NCBI RefSeq assembly: GCF_900156455.1
Contig: NZ_FTNQ01000001.1
Span: forward strand, 1,550,001 to 1,614,000
From: Microbacterium sp. RURRCA19A
GTDB lineage: Bacteria; Actinomycetota; Actinomycetes; Actinomycetales; Microbacteriaceae
DNA length: 64,000 bases
Reading direction: 5' to 3'
Under the pieces are notes generated by a model that searched no databases, was not told the origin of the DNA, and saw only the letters and a program-made list of their open reading frames with translations. Every line of letters begins with the position of its first letter. Positions within the stretch are counted from its first letter, which is position 1. Shown here in pieces: positions 41,725 through 55,750 of this stretch. A program made the position numbers and the translations under genes.

Positions 41725-43131
41725 ATGACCCTCGCAATGCCCGCGCGTTCCGCGCACGATCTGCTCTACGGGCACACCGTGGCCACCGTCGAACTCTCCC
41801 CGGGATGGGCGCAGCTGAAGGATGCCGCGGTCGAACTGCAGAGCCTGCAGGCGGCCGACGGCTCCGTCCCCGAGTCGTCCGACCACGCTCGCGCCGCGGC
41901 GCTCGTGGCCGAGATCATCGACGCGATCGCCGCGCTCGCCCCCCTGTTCCCCCACGACGACGCCTACCTCCGCGCGTCCGTCGGCGACTTCGAGCGGTGG
42001 CGCGACGGCGGCTTCGGCGTCCCCGACTTCCTGGACTCGCTCGTGGCCTTCCAGCCCCAGGAGCACCGGGTCGACGGCATCCGTCACCTCGTCGTGTTCC
42101 CGATGTACACGCAGAACGGCTCGCGCGAGCGCCACGTCGAGGCGGTCCTCGTGGAGGTCATCTGGCCCGAGTTCATCGCGCGGCTCGAGACCGAGTACAC
42201 CAACCGCCTGTTCGTGTCGCTCCGCCTGGTCGACTTCACGCCGGGCTACGACACGAACTCGGCGGTGCTGTTCCCCGAGACGGTCGCCATGCGCGAAGTC
42301 CCGACGTTCACGTGGGGCGCGATCTTCCAGGACCGCGAAGCCGCGCGCTACCGTCGCGTGACCCGCGCCGCCGCGGAGATCACCAAGCTGGAGCTGCCGG
42401 CCGCCGCCGCCCGCATGCTCGACGATCAGTCGCTGACGGAGCAGACGTTCGTGATGTGGGACATCATCCACGACCGCACCCACATGCGCGGCGACCTGCC
42501 GTTCGACCCGTTCATGATCAAGCAGCGGATGCCGTTCTTCCTGTACTCGCTCGAGGAACTGCGCTGCGACCTCACCGCGTTCCGCGAGTGCGTCGAGATC
42601 CAGAAGCGTCTGTCGGCCCGGAAAGACCTGGATGCCGCCGAGCAGGCGATGCTCGAGCACGCCGAGCTCGTGCAGTACGCGGTGATCTTCGACCGCATCT
42701 TCCGCTTCGCCATCACCGGCTCGCGCGTGCGCAACTACGACGGCCTCGGCGGCCAGCTGCTGTTCGCGTGGCTCCACCAGCGCCGGGTGCTGCACTGGAC
42801 CGACACGTCTCTCGCGTTCGACTGGGACGAGGTACCGGCCGCCGTGGTGGCGCTGGCCGACGAGATCGACGAGCTGTACTGGCGCTCGATCGACCGCCCG
42901 AAGACCGCGCACTGGCTGGCTGCGTACGACCTCGTCCGTTCGGTCGTGACCCCGCACCCGGCCTCGGTGTGGGCGCGCGGACTGTCGGACGAGGTGCTCG
43001 CCGGGCTCCCGAAGGGGTACACCGACGCGGTGCTCGACGACGAGTTCCCGCTGTCGATGTTCTTCGAGGCGCTGGAGAAGAAGATGCGCCCCGTCATCGC
43101 CTCGACCGAGGGCATCACCGGCCGGGACTGA
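41725..43131 (+). CDS. DUF6421-family protein
   Basis: A 468-residue soluble protein that I recognise as the actinobacterial DUF6421 group; its function is unknown. A stretch with potential metal ligands stands out: MWDIIHDRTHMRGDLPFDPF followed by MIKQRMPFFLYSLEELRCDL, giving an H-x3-H pair and downstream acidic residues that suggest a helical metal centre. No signal peptide is present. It stands divergent to an Lrp regulator and upstream of a short-chain dehydrogenase gene, with which it is probably co-transcribed. Confidence 0.75.
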   Translation: MTLAMPARSAHDLLYGHTVATVELSPGWAQLKDAAVELQSLQAADGSVPESSDHARAAALVAEIIDAIAALAPLFPHDDAYLRASVGDFERWRDGGFGVPDFLDSLVAFQPQEHRVDGIRHLVVFPMYTQNGSRERHVEAVLVEVIWPEFIARLETEYTNRLFVSLRLVDFTPGYDTNSAVLFPETVAMREVPTFTWGAIFQDREAARYRRVTRAAAEITKLELPAAAARMLDDQSLTEQTFVMWDIIHDRTHMRGDLPFDPFMIKQRMPFFLYSLEELRCDLTAFRECVEIQKRLSARKDLDAAEQAMLEHAELVQYAVIFDRIFRFAITGSRVRNYDGLGGQLLFAWLHQRRVLHWTDTSLAFDWDEVPAAVVALADEIDELYWRSIDRPKTAHWLAAYDLVRSVVTPHPASVWARGLSDEVLAGLPKGYTDAVLDDEFPLSMFFEALEKKMRPVIASTEGITGRD

Positions 43132-43288
43132 GCGGACGCCCCGGTCCGCCCCGGCCGGCCGTCGTGCGGAGTCTGCGGCCGACACGCCGCGGGGGTGGCG
43201 TTCGGGACGGCGCGTCGGACACGATGTCCGCACGAGGGAACGTCGCCGCACGACCGCGTCGACCCGACCGAACCACGGAGGAGACGGC

Positions 43289-43966
43289 ATGGACACGGGC
43301 GTCGAAGGCCGGACGGTATTGCTCGCCGGCGGCACGAGCACGGCGGGGCGCAGCGTCGCACGCGCCCTTCGGACGGCGGGCCAGACGGCGATCGTGATCG
43401 GCTCCGACGCCGGACGATTGGCATCCGTCGCCGCCGAGATCCCGGGCGTCGTCACCGAGCGATGCGACCTCACCGATCCGGATGCCGTGGCGGCCCTCCG
43501 CGAGCGGGTTCGCGCCGCGCACGGCGGGGTCGACGGCATCCTGCATCTCGTCGGGGGGTGGCGTGGCGGTGGAGGCCTGGCCGGTCAGAGCGATGAGGAC
43601 TTCGTCTTCCTGCTGAACTCCCTCACGGCGCTGCGCAACGTCACCCGCGCGTTCGACGCCGACCTCCGCGCGTCGGATGCCGGCCGCCTGGCGATCGTGT
43701 CGTCCACCTCCGTCGCCCGCCCCCTCGCGGGCGAGGCCAACTACGCCGCGGTCAAGGCCGCCAGCGAGGCGTGGACACGCGCCGTCGCCCAGGGGTTCGC
43801 GAAGTCGGCGAGGGATGCCGGGACCGCGCCGTCGGCCGCGGCGGTGGTGTTCCGCGTGAAGAGCCTGGCCGGACTCGAGGACGCCCTCGCCCTCGCCTTC
43901 CTCGGGTTGTGGGGCGACCCGGCGGAGGACATCAACGACGTCACCATCGAGCTCGCCGGGGCGTGA
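43289..43966 (+). CDS. Short-chain dehydrogenase/reductase (SDR)
   Basis: A 225-residue Rossmann protein. The cofactor site is VLLAGGTSTAGRSVARALRT (TGxxxGxG variant), and the catalytic region includes RLAIVSSTSV and Tyr-x-x-x-Lys in NYAAVKAASEAW. The protein is short for a full SDR and its C-terminal substrate lid is reduced. It follows the DUF6421 gene by 157 bp and is convergent with an MFS transporter gene. Substrate unknown. Confidence 0.82.
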   Translation: MDTGVEGRTVLLAGGTSTAGRSVARALRTAGQTAIVIGSDAGRLASVAAEIPGVVTERCDLTDPDAVAALRERVRAAHGGVDGILHLVGGWRGGGGLAGQSDEDFVFLLNSLTALRNVTRAFDADLRASDAGRLAIVSSTSVARPLAGEANYAAVKAASEAWTRAVAQGFAKSARDAGTAPSAAAVVFRVKSLAGLEDALALAFLGLWGDPAEDINDVTIELAGA

Positions 43967-43976
43967 GGCCGCGCGG

Positions 43977-45467
43977 TCAGCGCGAGGGGTCGGACGGCGG
44001 CGCCGAAGGGGCGGGGAACGTGGATGCCGCCGCATCCGGAATCCCTCCGGCGCGCGCGGCGAGCGACGAGGCTTCGTCCTCCGGCCCGGGTGCCGTGGCC
44101 GGCGCTATGGCGTCACCGAGCCGCTCCTGCTGGTACTGCCGGGACAGCACCCGGTACGAGCGTGTGAGGAATGCCGCCGCGCCGACGACGACCATCACGA
44201 GCCCCGCGAACAAGAAGACGAGCGCGATCCCCCGCCCGATCCCGTCGCCGAGGAGCCACCCCCAGGTCGCCCTGCCGTCGGCGCCGTCCATGTAGGGGAT
44301 GATCGCGAACTGGGCGATCGGGGCGATGAGGAATGCGGTGATCGGGGCCGAGGCCGATTCGAACGCGGCGGCGAAGCCGAAGACACGCCCCTGCGTTTCG
44401 AAGGGGACGACCTTCTGGATGACGGTCTGCTCGGCGGCCTCGACCGCGGGGATGAGCGCCATGTACGCCCAGATGCCCGCGACGTACAGCCACCACCAGT
44501 CGCGGAGCGTGAAGGCGGCTCCGAGAGCGCCCATGGCGATCACGATCAGGAGCATGGTGCGGATCGGGTTGCGCCCCAGCCCGAACTTCGCCACGAGCGC
44601 CCCGCCGATGATGAACCCCGTGGCGGTGACGCCGAGGACCAGCCCCCAGCCCTCGACCGTGAACAGTTGGAGTCCGTACGGGTCCATGAGGGCGAGATAG
44701 ACGCCGCCGATGAGGTTGTTGAACGTCGAGAAGATCAGCAGCGCGAACAGACCGGGAGAGGCGCGAACGGCCCGGATCGCGCCGCGCACATCGACGACGG
44801 GGAGCCGTTCGCTCGGAGCCTGCGGGCGCTCCTCCGGGATCCGGATCGTGAGCAGATGCGCGAGGGCGGCCAGGGTAAGGACGATCGCGATCGCCAGCGT
44901 CCACCCCATCCCGAGCTGGCCGACCGAGAGTCCGCTGAACACGCTCGTGACCACGAACGACAGCCCCTGCACCGTGCCGACGAGACCGTTGGCGTTGGCC
45001 CGGCGATCCTCCGGGACCAGGAGCGTCACCGTCGTCGACAGCGCGATGTTGCGCATGTTCTCGATGACCGCGCCGCCGAGCACGACCCCCGAGAAGATCC
45101 AGAACCAGGGGCCGCCGAGGTCGAGCAGCGCACTCTCGGGGAACGCCAGCCACAGAGCGCCGGCGACGAGGAAGGCCAGGAGCGTGACGATGCCCGACAC
45201 CACCATGACGCGGTGTTTGCGATGCCGGTCGACGATCGTGCCGAAGAGCATCGCGAACACCGCCAGCAGCAGCATGTACGCGCCGCCGATGATGCCCGTC
45301 GCGAGCACCGACCGGGTCTCGAGGTACACCCAGAACGTCAGCGCGAACCACAGATAGCTCGTGGTCACATTGGCGGCGGCGGTGTTGACGAGGACGCCCA
45401 GGAAGGCGCGACGACCGTCGGCTCCGCGCGCCGTGGCGGCGGGGGCGGACGGGGGCGTCTCTATCAT
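43977..45467 (-). CDS. MFS transporter (drug or siderophore exporter type)
   Basis: A 496-residue protein with about 12 membrane helices and a Pro/Ala-rich C-terminal tail. The MFS loop after helix 2 reads LFGTIVDRHRKHRVMVVSG. The sequence resembles the MFS_3 group (EntS-like and macrolide exporters). A start at 45467 (MIETPPSAP) gives a normal cytoplasmic N-terminus; the longer frame reaches back toward the divergent aldolase gene. Substrate unknown. Confidence 0.87.
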   Translation of the reverse strand: MIETPPSAPAATARGADGRRAFLGVLVNTAAANVTTSYLWFALTFWVYLETRSVLATGIIGGAYMLLLAVFAMLFGTIVDRHRKHRVMVVSGIVTLLAFLVAGALWLAFPESALLDLGGPWFWIFSGVVLGGAVIENMRNIALSTTVTLLVPEDRRANANGLVGTVQGLSFVVTSVFSGLSVGQLGMGWTLAIAIVLTLAALAHLLTIRIPEERPQAPSERLPVVDVRGAIRAVRASPGLFALLIFSTFNNLIGGVYLALMDPYGLQLFTVEGWGLVLGVTATGFIIGGALVAKFGLGRNPIRTMLLIVIAMGALGAAFTLRDWWWLYVAGIWAYMALIPAVEAAEQTVIQKVVPFETQGRVFGFAAAFESASAPITAFLIAPIAQFAIIPYMDGADGRATWGWLLGDGIGRGIALVFLFAGLVMVVVGAAAFLTRSYRVLSRQYQQERLGDAIAPATAPGPEDEASSLAARAGGIPDAAASTFPAPSAPPSDPSR

Positions 45468-45546
45468 GCGGCACACGCTAGCGACCGCCTCCGACATCGG
45501 CCAGTGCCCCGGCGTCGACGGCATCCCCGGTGACTACGCTGGAGGG

Positions 45547-46614
45547 GTGACCCCCCTGCATGACACCGCCGTCCGCGGCTTCGCATCCGACAACTATTCC
45601 GGCATCCACCCCGACGTGCTGGCCGCCATCGCATCCGCCAACGAGGGCCACCAGGTCGCCTACGGCGAGGACGTCTACACGGCGCGCCTGCAGGAGCTGT
45701 TCACGGGTCTCCTGGGCGACGGCGTCGAGGCCTACCCCGTCTTCAACGGCACCGGGGCGAACGTGGTCGGGCTCCAGTCGATGCTCCCCCGCTGGGGCGC
45801 CGTGATCTCGGCATCCACCGCGCACATCAACGTCGATGAGGGCGGAGCCCCCGAGCGCGTCGGCGGCATCAAGCTGCTCACGGTTCCGACCGACGACGGC
45901 AAGCTCACCCCCGAGCTCGTCGACCGCGAGGCCTGGGGCTGGGGTGATGAGCACCGCGCACAGCCGCTGGTCGTGTCGATCACCCAGTCGACCGAGCTCG
46001 GCACGCTCTACACCGTGGACGAGATCCGGGCCCTGGCCGACCACGCGCACGCCCGCGGCATGCGCCTGCACATGGACGGCGCCCGCATCTCGAATGCCGC
46101 CGCCGCCCTCGACCTGCCGCTGCGCGCGTTCACGCGCGACGCCGGCGTCGACGTCCTCAGCTTCGGCGGCACCAAGAACGGGGCCATGATCGGCGAGGCG
46201 ATCGTGGTGCTCGACCCCGCGGCATCCACCGGTCTCACCTACCTGCGCAAGCTCGACATGCAGCTCTCCAGCAAGATGCGGTTCGTGTCGGCCCAGCTGG
46301 TCGCTCTGCTCGAGGACGACCTGTGGCTGCGCAACGCCCGGCACTCCAACGCCATGGCCCAGCGCCTGCGCGCGGGTGTCGAGGCGGGCCTCGCGGATGG
46401 CTCGATCCGCGGCGTCGAGTTCACGCAGCCGACGCAGGCGAACGGGGTCTTCGCGACCCTCCCCGAGGGCGTGGCCGATCGCCTGCGCGAGAGCTTCCGC
46501 TTCTACGACTGGGACGAGGCGCGCCGCGAGGTCCGCTGGATGTGCTCGTTCGACACGACCGAGGCCGACATCGACGCGTTCATCGCCGCGATCGCCCGCG
46601 AGACCACGCGCTGA
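45547..46614 (+). CDS. Low-specificity threonine aldolase / beta-eliminating lyase family
   Basis: A 355-residue PLP enzyme. The beginning ASDNYSGIHPDVLAAI is the family signature, the cofactor Asp lies in LHMDGARISNAAA and the Schiff-base Lys in SFGGTKNGAMIGEA. It would cleave L-threonine or L-allo-threonine to glycine and acetaldehyde. The GTG at 45547 is the only plausible start; GGAGG lies unusually close to it. It is divergent to the MFS gene. Confidence 0.88.
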   Translation: MTPLHDTAVRGFASDNYSGIHPDVLAAIASANEGHQVAYGEDVYTARLQELFTGLLGDGVEAYPVFNGTGANVVGLQSMLPRWGAVISASTAHINVDEGGAPERVGGIKLLTVPTDDGKLTPELVDREAWGWGDEHRAQPLVVSITQSTELGTLYTVDEIRALADHAHARGMRLHMDGARISNAAAALDLPLRAFTRDAGVDVLSFGGTKNGAMIGEAIVVLDPAASTGLTYLRKLDMQLSSKMRFVSAQLVALLEDDLWLRNARHSNAMAQRLRAGVEAGLADGSIRGVEFTQPTQANGVFATLPEGVADRLRESFRFYDWDEARREVRWMCSFDTTEADIDAFIAAIARETTR

Positions 46615-46645
46615 GCCGTCGGGTCCCGCGCGGCGGGAGCGACGG

Positions 46646-47488
46646 TCAGCGCGCCGAGGGGCGGCCGAGAACGAGCGTCGACGGCGACGGCCGCCAGTGT
46701 CGAGAGACGTATTCGACGGCCTCGTCGACGCCCAGCGCCCGGCTCGAGTTGCCCACGCGCACCCAGAGGTCGGTCGCGGAGCCGCCGTCCTTCGGCTGGG
46801 TCAGGAAGACCGGCCGCGGAGCCGGGCGGCACACGACGACGCACACCGCGGGTCGATCCTCGCCGACGGACGCGAACACGATGCGCGGTTGAGCGGCCGC
46901 GTTGCGGCCGAGGGCGGTCGAGAGCATGTCGCGCAGCCACAGCTCGAACCGGTCGTGGTCGGCGGTGCGCAACGTCGCGAGATCGCGGTCGAGTCCGATC
47001 GGCGCGCCGGCGTCGTCGGCACCGATCACCAGGGTTCCGCCGCGCGAGTTCAGGAACGCCGCGACGGATTTCGCGATCGCGATCTCCATGCGCGCGTCCT
47101 TGCGGTTCTCGCGGACGTTCCAGCGCGCGGTCTCCTTGAACTCGACCCGGTCCGACTCCCCCGCGCGCAGCAGCGCCGCGACGTCGATGTCGCCGCCGTC
47201 GCGCCGGGCCGCGGCGACCACCGCGGCCACGATCGCCGACAGGCCGATGCTCGCACCGACCGAGAACAGGATCGTCGTGGGCACCCACAGACGGGCCGCG
47301 CCGCCGACCCACGCCGACAGCAGCAGCCCGACGCTCACGCCCAGCACCCCGATGACCGTCATGGTGGGCGTGCTCAGCGACCGCGCGGGCCCGAACACCC
47401 GCCGCAGCAGCAGGGCGATCAGCCCGGCCAACGCCAGGACGACGGGCAACGCGATCGCGAGATCGACGAGGGAGGTGTCCATCGGCAT
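46646..47488 (-). CDS. Membrane-anchored AlbA_2/Schlafen-domain protein
   Basis: A 280-residue protein with about three N-terminal membrane helices (LAIALPVVLALAGLIALLLR onward). They are followed by a cytoplasmic domain of the Schlafen AlbA_2 type: RAGESDRVEFKETARW, VAAFLNSRGGTLVIGADD and a final VRVGNSSRAL. AlbA_2 domains bind nucleic acid or nucleotides and are common in stress and defence proteins; a membrane-tethered version is less common. Starts at 47488 or 47482 are possible. It lies 16 bp downstream of the NUDIX-like gene. Confidence 0.78.
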   Translation of the reverse strand: MPMDTSLVDLAIALPVVLALAGLIALLLRRVFGPARSLSTPTMTVIGVLGVSVGLLLSAWVGGAARLWVPTTILFSVGASIGLSAIVAAVVAAARRDGGDIDVAALLRAGESDRVEFKETARWNVRENRKDARMEIAIAKSVAAFLNSRGGTLVIGADDAGAPIGLDRDLATLRTADHDRFELWLRDMLSTALGRNAAAQPRIVFASVGEDRPAVCVVVCRPAPRPVFLTQPKDGGSATDLWVRVGNSSRALGVDEAVEYVSRHWRPSPSTLVLGRPSAR

Positions 47489-47504
47489 CCGGATCCGGCG
47501 AGGG

Positions 47505-48125
47505 TCAGCGCAGCGCGCCCACCGACGCCAGCCCCAGACGGATGAGCGTGCCGCGGCCGCCCTCCATCTCCGCCGAGAGGGCATCGGATGCCGCCTCCTC
47601 GGGCGAGAGCCAGGTGACCTCGAGCGCGTCCTGTCGCGGCTCGCACGTACCGGTGACCGGGACCACGAAGGCCAGCGACACCGCGTGCTGACGGTCGTCG
47701 TGGAACGCGCTCATCCCGGGCAGGGGGAAGTACTCGGCGACCGTGAACGGAGCGGGCTGGGGCGGGAGGAGGGGGAAGGCCATGGGTCCGAGGTCGTTCT
47801 CGACGTGGCGGAACAGCGCGTCGCGCACGGTCTCGCCGTAGCGCACGCGACCGGACACGAGCGTGCGGGTCATCTCACCCAGCGGAGTCGCCCGCAACAG
47901 GATGCCGACCTGGGTCACCGCGCCCATGCCGTCGGTGCGCACCGGCAACGCCTCGACGTACAGCATCGGCAGCCGCCGACGCGCCTCGGCGAGCTCGACC
48001 TCGCTCAGCCACGCCGGGTTGGTGTTCGGGCCGGGGCTCGCGGGCGCGCCCGAGAAGGACGCCGAGAGCGACTCGCGCTCGTCGCCGTTGTCGCCGGGTT
48101 CGGGGTCGGGTGTGCGCACAGGCAT
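47505..48125 (-). CDS. NUDIX-family protein (DUF4916)
   Basis: A 206-residue protein of the actinobacterial DUF4916 group, which has a NUDIX fold. An N-terminal disordered stretch (about 35 residues, rich in Pro, Asp and Gly) precedes the conserved PNTNPAWLSEVELAEARRRL. The fold contains LVSGRVRYGETVRDALFRHV, where the NUDIX box is only partly kept, so hydrolase activity is doubtful. It is the first gene of a two-gene unit with the AlbA_2 protein. Confidence 0.78.
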   Translation of the reverse strand: MPVRTPDPEPGDNGDERESLSASFSGAPASPGPNTNPAWLSEVELAEARRRLPMLYVEALPVRTDGMGAVTQVGILLRATPLGEMTRTLVSGRVRYGETVRDALFRHVENDLGPMAFPLLPPQPAPFTVAEYFPLPGMSAFHDDRQHAVSLAFVVPVTGTCEPRQDALEVTWLSPEEAASDALSAEMEGGRGTLIRLGLASVGALR

Positions 48126-48335
48126 GCTCCCTGTATATCAACGGTCCGCGGGGATGCCTACGCGGGAGGCGCCGCGGTCGAGCCCGGCGAGGTCGGAGAC
48201 ACGGTCGCGGGAGGACATTCGGGGAGCGGAGGATCCGCGGCGCCGCTTGCGTCCTCCCTGCGCCGAACATCCTCCGGTCGCCACCGCGGTCGACCCCGCC
48301 GTGCCCGTGTCGGAGGGCTTTGCCACAATGGCCGC

Positions 48336-48989
48336 ATGAGCGAGCGCCCGACCCTCGACCCGTCCGCCGTCCGCTGGTCGGTGCCGCCGGCCGAGATCGG
48401 CGAGCGTCCGGTGCTCCTCCTGCTGCACGGGTACGCGGCCGACGAGCACGATCTGTTCGGCCTCCTGCCCTACTTGCCGGCCGAGGTCGCGGTCGCGAGC
48501 GTGCGCGCACCACTCACGCCTCCGTGGCCGACGCCCGGGGCGTCCTGGTACCCGATCGAGGGATTGAACGGCCGCGATCCCGACGCGGTCACCCTCGCGG
48601 CGGAGGCGCTGCTCGCCTGGATCGCCGAGCATCTCGGGGGCCGCCCCGTCGGGCTCCTCGGCTTCTCGCAGGGCGGCGCGGTCGCGATCCAGACGCTGCG
48701 GGTCGCGCCCGAGGCGGTGCAGTTCGCGGTCGTCCTGGCCGGGTACGCCGCGGGCGGCGAGTTGCCGGGCGACGCGGTCCTCGCCGAACGCCGGCCGCCG
48801 GTGTTCTGGGGGCGCGGGTCGCGTGACGACGTGATCCCGCCGCACCTCGTCGACATGACGGCGCAGTGGCTGCCGACCCACAGCGAGCTGACGGGTCGCG
48901 TGTACCCGGGGCTGACCCATTCGGTGTCGGAAGAAGAGCTCGCCGACGTCCGAGCGTTCCTCGACGCGCGCCTCGCCGCGCGGGACTGA
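48336..48989 (+). CDS. Alpha/beta-hydrolase, phospholipase/carboxylesterase type
   Basis: A 217-residue esterase of the carboxylesterase/thioesterase group. The oxyanion strand is VLLLLHGYAADEHD, the nucleophile Ser is in LLGFSQGGAVA, the acid Asp probably in RGSRDDVIPP and the His in GLTHSVSEEE. It would hydrolyse short acyl esters. The ATG at 48336 follows a plausible promoter region and is the first in-frame start after a long shadow frame. It is 64 bp upstream of lhr. Confidence 0.87.
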   Translation: MSERPTLDPSAVRWSVPPAEIGERPVLLLLHGYAADEHDLFGLLPYLPAEVAVASVRAPLTPPWPTPGASWYPIEGLNGRDPDAVTLAAEALLAWIAEHLGGRPVGLLGFSQGGAVAIQTLRVAPEAVQFAVVLAGYAAGGELPGDAVLAERRPPVFWGRGSRDDVIPPHLVDMTAQWLPTHSELTGRVYPGLTHSVSEEELADVRAFLDARLAARD

Positions 48990-49053
48990 CGGTTCCGCGA
49001 CCAGCGAACGTCAACCCGCCCGCGATGTCGGAGGTCCGGGAGAAGATGTCGGC

Positions 49054-53698
<4,645 letters not shown>

Positions 53699-53706
<8 letters not shown>

Positions 53707-54475
53707 GGGCGACACCGTCCATCGCGCGGCCGCGAAGCTCTCCGCCGCGCTCGCGGGCCGTGAGGTGACCAGATTCGACATCCGCGTTCCCGGCAGCGCG
53801 ACCGCCGATCTGCGCGGCGAGACCGTGCACGAGGTCGTCGCGCGCGGCAAGCACCTGCTCGAGCGGATCGGCGACCACACGCTCCACTCGCACCTCAAGA
53901 TGGAGGGACGTTGGGACGTGTATCGCCCGGGCGAGCGATGGCGGCGGCCGGCGTTCAAGGCCCGGGCGATCGTCGGCGTCACCGGGGTCGACACCGTCGG
54001 GTTCGACCTGGCGATGGTCGAGGTGCTGCCGACTTCCGACGAGGACCGGGTCGTGGGGCACCTGGGGCCCGACCTCCTGGGCCCCGATTGGAACGAGGCC
54101 GAAGCCGTCCGCCGGGTGTCGGCCGACTCCCGCGCCGCGCACGTCGCGTTGCTCGATCAACGCAACGTCGCGGGTTTCGGCAACGTGTACGCGAACGAGC
54201 TGCTGTTCGTCCGCGGGATCGCGCCGACGACACCCGCGAACGAGATCGACGTGGCGGCGACGATCGCGCTGGGCCACCGCATGATCCACGCCAATCTGCC
54301 GCGGCCCGAGCGCACGTTCACCGGCGACAGCCGCCCCGGCCGTCGCACGTGGGTCTACGGCCGCGATGGGGCGCCGTGCCGGCGTTGCGGAACCCCCATC
54401 CGGGCGACCACGCTGGGCGCGTCGGCGACGAGCGAGCGCAACGTGTTCTGGTGCCCCACCTGCCAGCCCGGATGA
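53699..54475 (+). CDS. nei: Formamidopyrimidine/endonuclease VIII-type DNA glycosylase
   Basis: A 258-residue Fpg/Nei glycosylase. After a GTG start the mature protein begins PEGDTVHR with catalytic Pro and Glu. The helix-two-turn-helix has DQRNVAGFGNVYANELLF, and a C-terminal zinc finger is formed by CRRCG and CPTC. It removes oxidised pyrimidines and nicks abasic sites. Translation is coupled to lhr (8-bp overlap), which agrees with a joint repair role. Confidence 0.93.
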
Positions 54476-54742
54476 CTCAGCGCGCGGGCCCCGCGAGGGC
54501 GATTCGCAGCGGGTGCGACCGCGCGGGAACAGTGAGACATTTCCTCCTCGCTGTCAACCCGCCGTCTCCGGATACACGAGCATGCGACAACGGTCTGAGA
54601 TAAACCGGCGCAACGGAAAATACCGTGATCCGGCGGGAATCCGCCGGGGCGTCCGCGCCGAACAACCATGCACGGGAATGAGAACGCACCCGCATCGGTT
54701 GTCACACAAGTCGGCTCACCCGAGAGCCGATCGGAGGGGATC

Positions 54743-55150
54743 GTGGGAAAGAACTACATCGACATCGAGAACGACCACGGCGAGACGCTGCGTTACCGCA
54801 AGCACGTCAACGGTCGTGGACTCGTCGCGCACGGCGCGAAGGTCCACCCGTCGGCACTGGTGGAGAACGGCGCGTACGTCGAACCCGGAGTGCAGATCGC
54901 GGCCGGTGTCCGTGTGGGCCGCGGCGCCTGGATCGAGTCGGATGCCGTCATCGGGCCGGAGGCGCACATCGAGCCGCACGCGCACATCTGCTCGGGCGCG
55001 GTGATCGGCGCCGGCGCGCACATCGGCGTCCGCACGCAGGTGGGATCGAACGCCCGCGTGGCGGTCGGCTCGCTCATCGGGGACGACGAGGTCATCAACG
55101 ACGGCGAAGCCGTCGCGACGGACCGACGAGGTCTTCGCCTGGCGGCCTGA
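54743..55150 (+). CDS. Left-handed beta-helix (hexapeptide repeat) protein
   Basis: A 135-residue protein with about eight imperfect hexapeptide repeats, e.g. VHPSALVENGAYVEPGVQ, IAAGVRVGRGAWIE and ICSGAVIGAGAHIGVR, forming a short beta-helix as in acyltransferases and gamma-carbonic anhydrases. The usual catalytic His residues are not clearly placed. GGAGGGG before the GTG at 54743 sets the start; a longer frame from 54668 is less likely. A 267-bp gap separates it from nei, and a strong terminator follows. Confidence 0.75.
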   Translation: MGKNYIDIENDHGETLRYRKHVNGRGLVAHGAKVHPSALVENGAYVEPGVQIAAGVRVGRGAWIESDAVIGPEAHIEPHAHICSGAVIGAGAHIGVRTQVGSNARVAVGSLIGDDEVINDGEAVATDRRGLRLAA

Positions 55151-55175
55151 GGAACCCGCCTCGAGGCATCCACGA

Positions 55176-55212
55176 CCCGCACGTTCTTCGGAACGTGCGG
55201 GTTTCGCCTTTT
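55176..55212 (+). terminator. Rho-independent terminator
   Basis: CCCGCACGTTC (55176-55186) pairs perfectly with GAACGTGCGGG (55191-55201) around a TTCG tetraloop, and is followed by TTTCGCCTTTT. It lies 26 bp after the hexapeptide-repeat gene. Confidence 0.9.
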
Positions 55213-55228
55213 CCGCGGCGGAAAGTGC

Positions 55229-55335
55229 TTCGACGTCGAGAAGAATCACCCCGAATTCGGTTCGACGTCGAGCAATTTCCCGCCCGAGGATTCTTCGACG
55301 TCGAGATTTCCGACGGCGATTCCCTCGACGTCGAG
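55229..55335. repeat. Four spaced copies of a CGACGTCG palindrome
   Basis: TTCGACGTCGAG occurs at 55229-55240, 55261-55272 and 55294-55305, and CTCGACGTCGAG at 55324-55335. The start-to-start spacing is 32, 33 and 30 bp. The intervening bases differ from one another. The array lies between the terminator of the hexapeptide gene and the end of the convergent DUF1304 gene. Confidence 0.85.
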
Positions 55336-55338
55336 AAG

Positions 55339-55728
55339 TCAGGCCAGCAGCGTGAGAACGAAGCCGATGAGCGGGAGCGTGCCCTGGATGACGGCGGGAC
55401 GCAGGTACTTCCGACCCGAGGTGATGAGCACGAGGGCTGCGGCGAGCATGGAGCCGAGAGCGAAGAGCAGCAGGGTCCGTCCGGCGACGTCGCCGACACC
55501 GTTGACGGCCCAGAGCACCACGCCGATGCCCGCGCCGATCGCGAGGAAGAGGTTGTAGAACCCCTGGTTGTACGCCATGGGCTTGGTCGTGTCGGCCGCC
55601 TCCTGCGAGGTGAGGCCGAAGATGCGCCAGACGCTCGGGTGCGACCAGCGCACGCTCTCCAGCACGAAGATGTAGACGTGGAGGAGGGCCGCGAGCCCCG
55701 CGAAGACGAGCGCCAGGATGCCGAGCAT
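55339..55728 (-). CDS. DUF1304 membrane protein
   Basis: A 129-residue protein with four predicted membrane helices, starting directly with a hydrophobic helix (MLGILALVFAGLAALLHVYI). The loop SVWRIFGLTSQEA and the KPMAYNQGFYNLFLAIG segment are the DUF1304 signature. Function unknown. Its start is only 22 bp from that of the divergent gene at 55751, so promoter elements of each gene probably extend into the other. Confidence 0.85.
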   Translation of the reverse strand: MLGILALVFAGLAALLHVYIFVLESVRWSHPSVWRIFGLTSQEAADTTKPMAYNQGFYNLFLAIGAGIGVVLWAVNGVGDVAGRTLLLFALGSMLAAALVLITSGRKYLRPAVIQGTLPLIGFVLTLLA

Positions 55729-55750
55729 GCCTCCACGTTAGCCTGGGGGC

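Noticed and set aside
55229..55335. CRISPR-like array
   Set aside because: The repeat is only 12 bp and palindromic, spacers are about 20 bp, there are four units and no cas genes nearby.
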